Shown in pieces: positions 14,715 through 21,705 of a stretch of DNA of 58,968 bases (position 1 is the first letter of the stretch; every line of letters begins with the position of its first letter). The notes beneath the pieces are model-generated. The model saw nothing but the letters and a program-made list of their open reading frames with translations, did not search any database and was not told the origin of the DNA. The translations under genes were made by a program, and so were the position numbers. The stretch is from a virus, in the IMG/VR virus record IMGVR_UViG_3300044809_000038, positions 1 to 58,968 of that record, one strand, 5' to 3'.

Positions 14715-15085
14715 TCTCGACCGCCCTTCACGTCACCGATGATCGCTACGAGTCGATCGTTCATCTGGTCGGCGCTGGAGCGCGTGCCGACATTGATCAT
14801 GAGGGCGTTCTCCAGGCGCCGCACCAGTGCGGCCTGGTCACTGGGCAGCGCGGGCGGCACCGCCTCATAGAAACCCAGCTCGTCGAGCTTCACCGTCCAG
14901 CCGCCACGCCGGTTGCCGTCGGCCAGCACCTCGTCGGCGAGCTGGCACGCGGACGTCCTATCGCCGTTGCGGAGCCACTCCATCGTGAGGTACCGCAGCG
15001 CACCAACCACCATGGCCGGGTACATCGCCTCGGCCAACACTGCGGCCTGCTCGATCTTCAGTTGCTCATCCCTCAGGTCGGGCAT
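14711..15085 (-). CDS. Hypothetical helical protein
   Basis: A 124-residue, mainly helical protein: DEQLKIEQAAVLAEAMYPAM, MEWLRNGDRTSACQLADEVL, DQMNDRLVAIIGDVKGG. Start at 15085 overlaps the upstream gene by 20 nt. It belongs to the same operon as the MGxxDEAA paralogues but lacks their N-terminal signature. Function unknown. Confidence 0.65.
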   Translation of the reverse strand: MPDLRDEQLKIEQAAVLAEAMYPAMVVGALRYLTMEWLRNGDRTSACQLADEVLADGNRRGGWTVKLDELGFYEAVPPALPSDQAALVRRLENALMINVGTRSSADQMNDRLVAIIGDVKGGRE

Positions 15086-15518
15086 CGCCGGTCCCCTTCG
15101 TTCCGGGCCACGGGCCGTCGAGCTCGTGGCGGACATGATCGTCGATGCGGGCCCGCCACAGTCCGGGCCAACCCTGCGGCTCGTCGGGGAGAGCGGACCC
15201 GGTGAGCCCCAGCTGCTCCAAGAGGCGTGCCGGGTCGATCGGCGCCTGCTCGACGGCCGTAGCCAGCGCGGCACGCGTCTGCTCGACCTCCGAGCGGTAC
15301 CGATTCAGCATGGCGTTGATCAGCGTCTGGGCGTGCGCACGCTCCATGCCGAGCTCCTCGACGGCTTCGTCCAGGCCGATGAACCACTTCACCCAGCACT
15401 CGACCCAATAGCGGAACAGGGATGTCTTGTTGAACTTGTCGCGGTCCTCGTCGCTGGACAGGATCGCTCGCATCACGGCGTCGCGAATCTCGATCGCCCG
15501 ATCCATTCGACCGCTCAT
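15066..15518 (-). CDS. Hypothetical protein
   Basis: A 150-residue protein. A helical N-terminal half (MSGRMDRAIEIRDAVMRAIL, LFRYWVECWVKWFIGLDEAV) contains a Trp-rich amphipathic segment. A coiled coil (NRYRSEVEQTRAALATAVEQ) and a Pro/Gly-rich tail follow. ATGA-type overlap with the upstream paralogue gene. No family recognised. Confidence 0.65.
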   Translation of the reverse strand: MSGRMDRAIEIRDAVMRAILSSDEDRDKFNKTSLFRYWVECWVKWFIGLDEAVEELGMERAHAQTLINAMLNRYRSEVEQTRAALATAVEQAPIDPARLLEQLGLTGSALPDEPQGWPGLWRARIDDHVRHELDGPWPGTKGTGDARPEG

Positions 15519-15766
15519 GAGCCGGCCAGGCGTCGCGCTGCCTGCTCCAGGTCGGAGCCGAGCTGGAGCATCAGCGAAATCAGCCCTTCGAGCTCGCGCA
15601 TCGCCTCGCCGAATCGGCTGCCGAACTGCCGAAGGTACTCGTCGCCGGCCGCATCGACGAAGGTCACGCCCGACGACAGAGCCTCCCTGACGATCTGGAG
15701 CGGGTTCGTGTCGCACGTGTCGCTCGCGGCGGCCAGCGCCACCGCGGCCTCCTCCATGCTGCCCAT
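15515..15766 (-). CDS. MGxxDEAA-family small helical protein
   Basis: An 83-residue protein starting MGSMEEAAVALAAASDTCDT, followed by two longer amphipathic helices (FVDAAGDEYLRQFGSRFGEA and LISLMLQLGSDLEQAARRLA). Same signature and length as the products at 16275, 16629, 16906 and 17175, and as the longer one at 10146. The helix-turn-helix hairpin layout superficially recalls WXG100/ESX-like proteins, but no WXG motif is seen. Confidence 0.7.
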   Translation of the reverse strand: MGSMEEAAVALAAASDTCDTNPLQIVREALSSGVTFVDAAGDEYLRQFGSRFGEAMRELEGLISLMLQLGSDLEQAARRLAGS

Positions 15767-16278
15767 CAGTCGGTCCTCTCGTCTCGTCCACTGAACTGCT
15801 TGTTGACGTGCCGCACGAGCTCCATCCAGCGGGCCCGAGTAAGCAGCACGCTCGACTCTTCCGGCACCTCGCCGACGAGGGCCGTCAGGACGATCTCGAC
15901 CACGGCCCGATCGGTGGCCGAGCCGCGCTCGTGCACTGCGGCCTTGATGCTGGTCCTGGCGCCGTCGTAGCTCCAACCGAACCATCCGCCATCCGTGATG
16001 GCTGCCGCCGCGGGATCGGTACCGCTCCTGGCTGGCTCGCTGCGCCCAGCGCGCTCCCCGGCCACGAGCTTTGCGGCCAGGTTGTCGTAGACATCCTGCA
16101 CAGCCTGCGTGATGATCATCTTGGCGATCAGCACCTGGCCCGCCTGGCCGGCCTTGCCCTCGTCGGCCAGGTCGCCGGCCTGGAGCTCCAGTGTCGACAG
16201 CGCCTCGGCGATCGGCTTCAGCAGCTCGCGTTCACGGTGTAGGTCGGCCAGCGCGGCCGTCTCGTCGTAGTCCGTCAT
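15766..16278 (-). CDS. Hypothetical protein within the paralogue array
   Basis: A 170-residue protein: a helical N-terminal half (ETAALADLHRERELLKPIAE, IAKMIITQAVQDVYDNLAAK), an Ala/Ser/Pro linker, then WFGWSYDGARTSIKAAVHER and a helical C-terminus. ATGA overlaps on both sides tie it to the array. It may interact with the small helical paralogues; no function can be assigned. Confidence 0.65.
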   Translation of the reverse strand: MTDYDETAALADLHRERELLKPIAEALSTLELQAGDLADEGKAGQAGQVLIAKMIITQAVQDVYDNLAAKLVAGERAGRSEPARSGTDPAAAAITDGGWFGWSYDGARTSIKAAVHERGSATDRAVVEIVLTALVGEVPEESSVLLTRARWMELVRHVNKQFSGRDERTD

Positions 16279-16541
16279 CGGCCCATCCCTCCGCCTTGCA
16301 GCAGCTGGGCGGAGGCCTCGTCGAGCTCGGCTCGCACCGCCCCCATCTCGGCCTGCACCTCGTCCAGGTTCTCGATGAAGCGCTCAATCTTCGAAGCCCA
16401 GTTGGTGTACGCGGCGTCGCCGACGACAGGCAACAGCCGTAGTGCCTCCCGCAGATCACTACCGACGGCCTGGAGCGCGTCGTCGCGAACGAGTGCGCCG
16501 ATGGTGCCCAGCAGCGCGCCTGCGTCTTCCCAATGTCCCAC
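16275..16541 (-). CDS. MGxxDEAA-family small helical protein
   Basis: An 88-residue protein with GTG start: MGHWEDAGALLGTIGALVRD, then a long amphipathic helix (WASKIERFIENLDEVQAEMG). It is the first gene after the promoter/hairpin at 16561-16631, with AGGAGAC 5 nt before the GTG. Member of the six-protein paralogous family. Confidence 0.7.
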   Translation of the reverse strand: MGHWEDAGALLGTIGALVRDDALQAVGSDLREALRLLPVVGDAAYTNWASKIERFIENLDEVQAEMGAVRAELDEASAQLLQGGGMGR

Positions 16542-16560
16542 TTTTGTCTCCTGGTGACGG

Positions 16561-16597
16561 GCGCTCCAGCGGTCCCGATCCTGTACCGCTGGAGCGC
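16561..16597 (-). other. 5'-UTR stem-loop between promoter and first gene
   Basis: A perfect 13-bp inverted repeat, GCGCTCCAGCGGT / ACCGCTGGAGCGC, with an 11-nt loop. It starts about 6 nt downstream of the -10 TAAAGT, so it would be the 5' end of the transcript and ends ~20 nt before the GTG at 16541. Placement suggests mRNA stabilisation or attenuation and not termination of the upstream gene alone. Confidence 0.65.
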
Positions 16598-16602
16598 GCC
16601 TG

Positions 16603-16631
16603 ACTTTACACCCTTGCTAGGGGTGCGATTA
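16603..16631 (-). promoter_or_regulatory. Promoter/operator of the palindromic family (imperfect -35)
   Basis: -10 TAAAGT (16608-16603), spacer CACCCCTAGCAAGGGTG containing the shortened inverted repeat ACCC...GGGT, and a weak -35 TAATCG. The stop codon of the gene at 16629 overlaps the -35 region. Confidence 0.6.
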
Positions 16632-16901
16632 GACGGAGCCGCTCAAGCTGCCGCCGGCCGCGATGACTTCGCCCGCCTGCTGGAATGCCTCCTGGCTGGA
16701 CAAGATGATGGCCTGGAGCTCCTCCGCCGCTGCCTGGATCTGCTGGAGCCTGGGCGCGCACTGCTGTGCGACGATCTCGCCGGCCTGGGACATGTACCCG
16801 TTGCAGGCCTCGACCTGCCGCAGCACCTCCTGGCACGGCGCGGCGTTCAGCTCCTGGCTGGCGGCGATGATGGCGTTGGCGGCGTCTTCGATGTGACCCA
16901 T
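16629..16901 (-). CDS. MGxxDEAA-family small helical protein
   Basis: A 90-residue protein: MGHIEDAANAIIAASQELNA, then Gln-rich amphipathic helices (APRLQQIQAAAEELQAIILS, QEAFQQAGEVIAAGG). Contains two cysteines (PCQEV, EACNGY). Terminates in the promoter of the next unit. Part of the paralogue array; function unknown. Confidence 0.7.
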   Translation of the reverse strand: MGHIEDAANAIIAASQELNAAPCQEVLRQVEACNGYMSQAGEIVAQQCAPRLQQIQAAAEELQAIILSSQEAFQQAGEVIAAGGSLSGSV

Positions 16902-16905
16902 TTGC

Positions 16906-17175
16906 TCACTCTCCTGATATCGACATGCCCGCGCGCACGCGGTGCGATGCCGTTCGTAGTTGATCGTTCAGGTTGTAGATCAGCGGCAGCATCTGGTCGG
17001 TCAGCGCGACGATCTGCTGGAGGTCTTCGTTGAAGGCGTCGACCGCCGGCTGGCCGAGCAGAATGAGCGCGTCGTACACGGCGCCCAGGTCCTGTTTCTG
17101 GGCGTAGATGTGGCCGTTGTGCAGGATGCCTGACGTGCGCATCAGCAGGTCGGCAGCGTCGTCGAGCGCGCCCAT
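16906..17175 (-). CDS. MGxxDEAA-family small helical protein
   Basis: An 89-residue protein: MGALDDAADLLMRTSGILHN, followed by two helices (DLGAVYDALILLGQPAVDAF and QQIVALTDQMLPLIYNLNDQ). TGATG-type contact with its neighbour at 17175. Paralogue-array member. Confidence 0.7.
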   Translation of the reverse strand: MGALDDAADLLMRTSGILHNGHIYAQKQDLGAVYDALILLGQPAVDAFNEDLQQIVALTDQMLPLIYNLNDQLRTASHRVRAGMSISGE

Positions 17176-17432
17176 CAGGTCCCCCTTGAGGTGAGCTTGG
17201 CGACCTCGTCCAGCATTTCCTGGTAGGCCTGCCGCAGCATTTCGGCGTGCTGTTTGAGCGTCATCGCCGAGTGGCCGACACCGATGCCCCAGTGGCGCGA
17301 ATAGGCCTCACCGGCGACGTCGATGAACTGCTGAGCCGTTTCCAGCTCGTCGGCGATTCGGGCTATCACCTCGGGCTGCATCAGGTTGCCGGCCCGCACC
17401 AGCATCTGGGCGGCCTCGTCCGTACTACCCAT
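17175..17432 (-). CDS. MGxxDEAA-family small helical protein, first of the array
   Basis: An 85-residue protein: MGSTDEAAQMLVRAGNLMQP, then ARIADELETAQQFIDVAGEA and a C-terminal helix (KQHAEMLRQAYQEMLDEVAK). The ATG at 17432 has GAGAGG 9 nt upstream. It is the first coding gene after the tRNA-like region, so array and tRNA-like genes may share a transcript. The frame continues open upstream through the tRNA-like gene, but that extension has no coding character. Confidence 0.7.
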   Translation of the reverse strand: MGSTDEAAQMLVRAGNLMQPEVIARIADELETAQQFIDVAGEAYSRHWGIGVGHSAMTLKQHAEMLRQAYQEMLDEVAKLTSRGT

Positions 17433-17463
17433 TACGGGCCCCTCTCTCGGCTGTCTCGCACGG

Positions 17464-17551
17464 GGGGACGCCAGGATTCGAACCTGGAACCTCGGTCGCA
17501 CCGGTTGCCCGGCGGGCCCTGCCGCGCTCTGCCGCTTTGAGCTACGTCCCC
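17464..17551 (-). tRNA. tRNA-like gene 1, atypical anticodon region
   Basis: 88 nt on the minus strand. Acceptor GGGGACG/CGTCCCC is perfect, the D arm TAGCTCAAAGCGGCAGAGC is normal, and the T arm CCAGG-TTCGAAT-CCTGG is perfect. The 38 nt between D and T arms are abnormal: no 5-bp/7-nt anticodon arm with U33 is present. The best local fold is CGGC-AGGGCCC-GCCG followed by a CGGT-GCG-ACCG hairpin like a long variable arm. No 3' CCA is encoded. Isotype cannot be assigned. It shares an internal motif with tRNA-like gene 2. Confidence 0.6.
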
Positions 17552-17555
17552 AGGT

Positions 17556-17586
17556 GGCCGTCCCCGCCCGAGTTCGGGAGACGGCC
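17556..17586 (-). other. Strong hairpin between the two tRNA-like genes
   Basis: GGCCGTC...GACGGCC outer stem with an inner TCCCG-AACT-CGGG stem. It lies immediately 5' of tRNA-like gene 1 on the minus strand. It may guide processing of the tRNA-like transcripts or terminate. The remaining ~100 nt up to 17689 hold no gene that I can see. Confidence 0.5.
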
Positions 17587-17689
17587 CGTGAGCCTTGTCG
17601 CCGTCGCTCCATCCTGTCCCGGCGACCGAAGTCTGTAGGCGCTGCGGAAGGCGTGCGGGCAACCGTGCACGGGTGGCTCTGTGTTGCGT

Positions 17690-17785
17690 GGTGGCGCCCG
17701 GAGTTGAACCGGGACACAGGGACTCGCGTCGATCGCGGCCGGGAGTTGCCCCGCCGCCCTGGCTCTGCCGTTGAGCTACGCCACC
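17690..17785 (-). tRNA. tRNA-like gene 2, enlarged anticodon region
   Basis: 96 nt on the minus strand. Acceptor GGTGGCG/CGCCACC and T arm CCCGG-TTCAACT-CCGGG are perfect, and the D arm TAGCTCAACGGCAGAGC is normal. A 5-bp stem CAGGG/CCCTG in the anticodon-stem position encloses a 35-nt loop instead of 7 nt. That loop contains the motif CGGCGGGGCAAC and a CGCG-ATCGA-CGCG hairpin. It could be a tRNA with a ~28-nt insertion or a class II-like relic. No CCA is encoded and the isotype is unassignable. Confidence 0.6.
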
Positions 17786-17791
17786 GTGGTT

Positions 17792-17832
17792 GTCGGGCCC
17801 CTGGCCGGGGGAGGCGCGGCCAGGGGCCCGAC
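17792..17832 (-). terminator. Very strong 15-bp stem-loop after the DUF932-like gene
   Basis: A perfect repeat GTCGGGCCCCTGGCC / GGCCAGGGGCCCGAC with an 11-nt loop, starting 6 nt after the stop codon at 17839. No U-tract. Probable terminator or processing stem separating the DUF932-like mRNA from the tRNA-like genes. Confidence 0.75.
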
Positions 17833-17838
17833 AGGCTA

Positions 17839-19080
17839 TCAGGCGTTCAGCAGGTGCAGGGCCCGCATCGCCACGTTCTCCAGGCCCTCGGCCCGGTCGG
17901 CCGACTTGAGGGTCTGGCTGAACGAGGTGATGGCGTTGGCGATACCGCCGGCCGTGGCCTGGCCCGAGCGCAGGAAGTGGCTGATGATGCCGACCTGCTC
18001 GTCCTGGCTGAAGCCCAGCTTCGGCGCCAGCACCTTGACGGCCTGCTCCGGGTTGGCGACCGGCTTGCCGGCCAGGCCTTCGATCTCGGCCACCTGCTGG
18101 CTCAGGAACTCGGGCGACAGCCACAGCTTGACCAGGTCACGAGTCTTGCCGGTGATGACGTCGAGCATCTTGCGGTTGGTGTCGTCGCTCCACACGACGG
18201 CGCCTTCGTTGAGCCGGCTGCCCAGGTGCACGCGGTTCTCGGCCAGCAGCGGGATCGTCAGGCCGTTCTTGCACAGGGCCACGACCAGGCGCGGCATCAG
18301 CTCGAAGCGGCCGTTACCGGTCTCGCTGTTGCGGAACTGGAAGCCGGCGTGCACGACCGGCTCCTTGCCCGGCTCGTAGTCCATGCCCTCGGCCTTGGCC
18401 GCCGCGCGCCATTCTTCGACCGTGCGGCCGTGATGGCGCTGCTGCTCGATCGCGGGGTTGCGGAACGGCGACTCGTAGTCGCCCAGCAACACGGGTGCCA
18501 GCGCGGCCACGGCCGGCGCGTGCAAGTTGACGTACATCGACCGGTCGGTCAGGTCTGCGGAGGTGACCTGCACGCTCACGCCGGCCTCCTTGATGCCCTG
18601 AAGCGATGCCATCAGGACGTCCAGGTGGTCGATGATGCCGAACCGGTCGGACAGGAAGGCGCGCAGTACGCCCTCCCCGCCCTCGTCGCCGCGGAAGCAG
18701 CGGAGCAGGAACGACCGATCGTCGGCCGGGAACAGCACCTCGCGGTCCTCGCCGCGGACCATGGTCTTGCCGCGCAGCCAGCCGTTCACGTTGGCGTCGT
18801 ACAGGTACGGCCGACTACGCAGGGTCCGCATGTACGTGGTGGGGATGCCGAGCTTGCTGCCGATGCCCTCGTCAGCGATCGAGGTCGGGCGGTACACGCC
18901 GTCGACCTGGGTCACGCCGGTCTCGTCGACCCGTGCTTCGACGCCCTTGACGATCAGGTTGCCGTCCTGGCTGCGGATCTTGCTGGCCGGCACGTTGATG
19001 TCCAGCTTGCGCGCCTGCTGCTCCGACAGGATCTTGACAAGCTCACCGGCGGTGGCGTTGCGGGCGTTCGTGGCGATCAT
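17839..19080 (-). CDS. DUF932-like phage protein
   Basis: A 413-residue protein. Features typical of DUF932 (phage/plasmid proteins of unknown function) include GIPTTYMRTLR, RCFRGDEGGEGVLRAFLSDR, FGIIDHLDVLMASLQ, FQFRNSETGNGRFELMPRLV and a helical C-terminus. Some members are suspected to act in DNA metabolism or late infection; none of this is settled. ATG at 19080 with GAGGAAGA, part of the repeated leader element. Downstream lie strong hairpins and the tRNA-like genes. Confidence 0.75.
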   Translation of the reverse strand: MIATNARNATAGELVKILSEQQARKLDINVPASKIRSQDGNLIVKGVEARVDETGVTQVDGVYRPTSIADEGIGSKLGIPTTYMRTLRSRPYLYDANVNGWLRGKTMVRGEDREVLFPADDRSFLLRCFRGDEGGEGVLRAFLSDRFGIIDHLDVLMASLQGIKEAGVSVQVTSADLTDRSMYVNLHAPAVAALAPVLLGDYESPFRNPAIEQQRHHGRTVEEWRAAAKAEGMDYEPGKEPVVHAGFQFRNSETGNGRFELMPRLVVALCKNGLTIPLLAENRVHLGSRLNEGAVVWSDDTNRKMLDVITGKTRDLVKLWLSPEFLSQQVAEIEGLAGKPVANPEQAVKVLAPKLGFSQDEQVGIISHFLRSGQATAGGIANAITSFSQTLKSADRAEGLENVAMRALHLLNA

Positions 19081-19081
19081 T

Positions 19082-19104
19082 GGTTCTTCCTCTCGGGTTG
19101 TCCC
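19082..19104 (-). promoter_or_regulatory. Repeated leader element
   Basis: Minus strand: GGGACAACCCGAGAGGAAGA followed by ACC, directly before the ATG at 19080. It is almost identical to the leader of the GH76 gene at 56616-56639, although the genes are unrelated. Confidence 0.6.
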
Positions 19105-19115
19105 GGACGTCGGTC

Positions 19116-19352
19116 TCAGGCGTCCTTTACGTCGATAGCCAGGATCCGGCTGGTGGCGACATGGCCGGCGATGGGTCCGCTTGGACGCTGCACCATAACC
19201 GTGTCGTTCGGGCTGGGCAGGATGTTGCCGGCGACCACCTGGAGCGTGTCCAGAATCAGCTTGCCGGCGAAGCCCAGGGCCAACCACTCGGCGATTTCGG
19301 CCTGGTCGGTGATGCGCACCGCACCCTTGGCGAGTCGTAGAGTGCTCAGCAT
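19116..19352 (-). CDS. Hypothetical 78-residue protein
   Basis: It begins MLSTLRLAKGAVRITDQAEI, with a helical AEWLALGFAGKLILDTLQVV segment and a short strand-rich C-terminus (DTVMVQRPSG, SRILAIDV). First gene after the promoter at 19395-19423. No recognisable family. Confidence 0.65.
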   Translation of the reverse strand: MLSTLRLAKGAVRITDQAEIAEWLALGFAGKLILDTLQVVAGNILPSPNDTVMVQRPSGPIAGHVATSRILAIDVKDA

Positions 19353-19355
19353 GTC

Positions 19356-19380
19356 GGTTCTCCCTCGCGGGTTGTTCCTG
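19356..19380 (-). promoter_or_regulatory. Repeated leader element
   Basis: Minus strand: GGAACAACCCGCGAGGGAGA followed by ACC, just upstream of the ATG at 19352. It lies between the palindromic promoter and the start codon, as at 11132 and 56944. Confidence 0.6.
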
Positions 19381-19394
19381 GCCTGACAAGAACG

Positions 19395-19423
19395 ACTCTA
19401 CACCCCGGTTCGGGGTGTGTCTA
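19395..19423 (-). promoter_or_regulatory. Promoter with palindromic operator in the spacer
   Basis: -35 TAGACA (19423-19418), spacer CACCCCGAACCGGGGTG, -10 TAGAGT (19400-19395). Near-identical to the copies at 706 and 11167. Drives the 78-residue gene and the DUF932-like gene. Confidence 0.8.
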
Positions 19424-19426
19424 GTC

Positions 19427-19918
19427 TCAGATCGGCAGGCCCAGCGCCACGCGCCTGGCCTTCACTTTTGCCACCATGTCCGTCTCGGGCCGGTATGCCC
19501 GGCCGCCGGGCGAGCGCCAGCGGCCGTCCTCCAGCTTGACCCAGTCCCCTGGAGCGGATGTGTCGGGTCGACGCTGACCCGGACCGTAGCCCACGCCGGG
19601 CGGCGGGTAGTCGCGGCGGCTCGGGCGCACGCGCGGCGGCGCCATCGGGTCGCCGGCCAAGGCCGCGGTGAGCTCGTCGAGATCGTAGGCGTCGCCCTTC
19701 CAGCGCGAGTACGCCGCGACCTGCGCTTCGGTGAACGCCGAGCCGACCGCCCTGGCCAGGTCGTGCTCTGTCCGCACGGTGACCGCCCAGCCTCGGGCGG
19801 CCGGCGTGCTGATGCGCAGGTGTCCGGTGGACAGCTCCTCGATCTGGACGAGCACCGACCGCACCTGATGCGCTACCGGTGCAGGACCCTGGACAGTAGG
19901 ACGCTCGATGCGCGCCAC
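19427..19918 (-). CDS. Conserved phage protein of the terminase region
   Basis: A 163-residue protein with GTG start at 19918 (AGGAGG 5 nt upstream). Contains QIEELSTGHLRISTPAARGW, TEAQVAAYSRWKGDAYDLDE and a C-terminal WVKLEDGRWRSPGGRAYRP motif. Proteins of this type sit beside terminase genes in several actinophages and remain uncharacterised. Longer upstream extensions of the frame overlap terL and are rejected. Confidence 0.75.
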   Translation of the reverse strand: MARIERPTVQGPAPVAHQVRSVLVQIEELSTGHLRISTPAARGWAVTVRTEHDLARAVGSAFTEAQVAAYSRWKGDAYDLDELTAALAGDPMAPPRVRPSRRDYPPPGVGYGPGQRRPDTSAPGDWVKLEDGRWRSPGGRAYRPETDMVAKVKARRVALGLPI

Positions 19919-19926
19919 GCCGCCTC

Positions 19927-21705
19927 CTAGGGCCGTGTGCGGATGTTCATGCCGTGGACGGTCGACGACACCTTCGTTTGGATCTGGCGCTCCCTGGTGG
20001 CCTTGGGAGCCTGGAGTGAGCCCGTGCCGGCGCGGCTCAGCTCGGTGATCAGGTGGACGTCGGCGTCCATGCGGTCGGGGGAGTCCTGGCTGGGTAGCCA
20101 GGTTGCCATCTGGTGCTCCAGCTCCATGAAGTGCCCGACATGGTGCACGGCGCCCGACGAGTACATGGGCGCGATGAACTCGGCGCGCAGCCGCTTGTTC
20201 ACGATCGGGTTGACCTGGCGCGTCGGCGGACCGGCGGCCGGCCAGCTCAGCAGGATCGGCACATTCGGCCACATCATCCGCAGCTGGTCGTCGATCGCCC
20301 AGCGGTCCTGGAGGCTGTCCTCGGGCACGACGAGCTGAGCCAGGGCGTGCTCAGCGGCCATCTTGTCCGGGGCGACCGGCCAGGGCTGCCGGGTGATCGA
20401 GCGGTAGCACTCGTCGAGGATGCGCGCCTGGCGCCTGATCAGCTTCCACTCGGTGCGGATCGAGCGGCGCAGCCCGGACAGCGACTTCTCGTAGGCCAGG
20501 GCCGAGCCGCCCCACTTCGCCATCGCGAAGATCGCTCGCCTGATCCACTCGCCGACCGTGTAGTGCCCGGAATCGTCGGCCAGCACGTAGTAGTCCCCGT
20601 CGGCCCCGATGCCGCCGGTGATGATGCCGGCCTCGTCGCCGGCTCCCGTGTTGTCGGCCGGGTCGACCATCGTCAGCACGCTGGCCATCTCGGGCGCGGC
20701 CGACACCCGGTTGCGCTCGAACCATTGGCGCTTGAAACTTCCGCCCTCGGGCGCACTGGGAACGCCCTGGTACAGCGCGTTCCACCAGCGGACGCCGATC
20801 TGGTCGGGCTTCGCCTCCCACTCCTCGCGGGTGCGACCGCGGGCCGAGACGAGCCACTCGCCCGGCTCGCGGCCCAGCGGATCGTTCTGGCCGGCCTGCG
20901 CCGGGATGTTGAGCCGGGCGTAGATCGGCGTGACCCGCGCGTCGTCCTCCTTGATCAGCCAGCCGGACAGGTCGTCCTCGTGCCAACGGGTTTGGATGAC
21001 GATCACGATGGCGCGGCCAGACAGTCGCGCGCTGGCCACCGCCTGGAACCAGTCCTTCGCGGCCTGCCGATAGACCGGGCTGTCGGCCTGCTTGGCGTCC
21101 TTCAGCGGGTCGTCGACGATCAGCACGTCGACGGGCCGGCCGGTGAACGCGCTGCCGACGCCGACGGCCAACATGCCGCCGGCACCCTTGCGGCCCGGTA
21201 TGTCCGTCAGGGCCCAGTTGGTCTGCTGTGCGCGGTCCGGGTCCAGGGTGAGGCCGAGCACGTCGACCCGGTCGAGGTCCTTCCGCTCGCCTTTGTAGCC
21301 GGCGCCGTGCAGCTCGATGAACTGCCGCACGGCCAGGGTCGGCTGGCTGGCGATGCCCTGCTCGTAGCTGGCCACGGCGATGCGGAGGCTCGGGTCGCGC
21401 AGCAGCAGCCATAGGCTGCCGTCCTGACTGATGCGGGTGGTTTTGCCCTCCTGCGGCGGCGTGCTGATGATCCAGCGGCGCTGCACGCCGTGCCACGCCT
21501 GGGTAATGACCTCGTCAAGCTTGTCCAGCAGCGGCGTCTGCACGCTGTCGCGGCGCAGGAACTGGGCCAGGTGGCCCGGCATCGGGAACCGCGCGATGGC
21601 CTCACGCCGGCGCAGCACCCGGTCGAGCCGGGTCTGGAACAGCTTCCGCTCCGTGGCCGACAGGTCGCCCACAACCTGCTGGACGACGTCGCCGGTCGAG
21701 GTCAC
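19927..21705 (-). CDS. terL: Terminase large subunit
   Basis: A 592-residue packaging motor. N-terminal ATPase: Walker A-like TPPQEGKT (82-89) and Walker B VLIVDDP (194-200), followed by the coupling region IQTRWHEDDLSGWL. C-terminal RNase-H-like nuclease: acidic residues in VLTMVDPADNTGAGDEAG, ALAYEKSLSG and DSPDRMDADVHL. The protein cuts concatemeric DNA and pumps it through the portal. ATGA overlap with terS. Confidence 0.95.
   Translation of the reverse strand: MTSTGDVVQQVVGDLSATERKLFQTRLDRVLRRREAIARFPMPGHLAQFLRRDSVQTPLLDKLDEVITQAWHGVQRRWIISTPPQEGKTTRISQDGSLWLLLRDPSLRIAVASYEQGIASQPTLAVRQFIELHGAGYKGERKDLDRVDVLGLTLDPDRAQQTNWALTDIPGRKGAGGMLAVGVGSAFTGRPVDVLIVDDPLKDAKQADSPVYRQAAKDWFQAVASARLSGRAIVIVIQTRWHEDDLSGWLIKEDDARVTPIYARLNIPAQAGQNDPLGREPGEWLVSARGRTREEWEAKPDQIGVRWWNALYQGVPSAPEGGSFKRQWFERNRVSAAPEMASVLTMVDPADNTGAGDEAGIITGGIGADGDYYVLADDSGHYTVGEWIRRAIFAMAKWGGSALAYEKSLSGLRRSIRTEWKLIRRQARILDECYRSITRQPWPVAPDKMAAEHALAQLVVPEDSLQDRWAIDDQLRMMWPNVPILLSWPAAGPPTRQVNPIVNKRLRAEFIAPMYSSGAVHHVGHFMELEHQMATWLPSQDSPDRMDADVHLITELSRAGTGSLQAPKATRERQIQTKVSSTVHGMNIRTRP

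Noticed and set aside
15515-17432. Calling the MGxxDEAA proteins ESX/WXG100 secretion substrates
   Set aside because: Length and helical content are similar, but none has a central WXG motif or the C-terminal YxxxD/E signal, so only a loose resemblance can be claimed.
17464-17785. Group I intron in the tRNA-like genes
   Set aside because: The extra sequence is only ~20-30 nt, far below the size of a self-splicing intron, and no catalytic-core elements are visible.
17386-19386. Plus-strand open frame of 666 codons across the tRNA-like genes and DUF932-like gene
   Set aside because: It runs through tRNA-like sequence and strong hairpins and shows no protein features; the minus-strand gene with leader and coupling explains the region.
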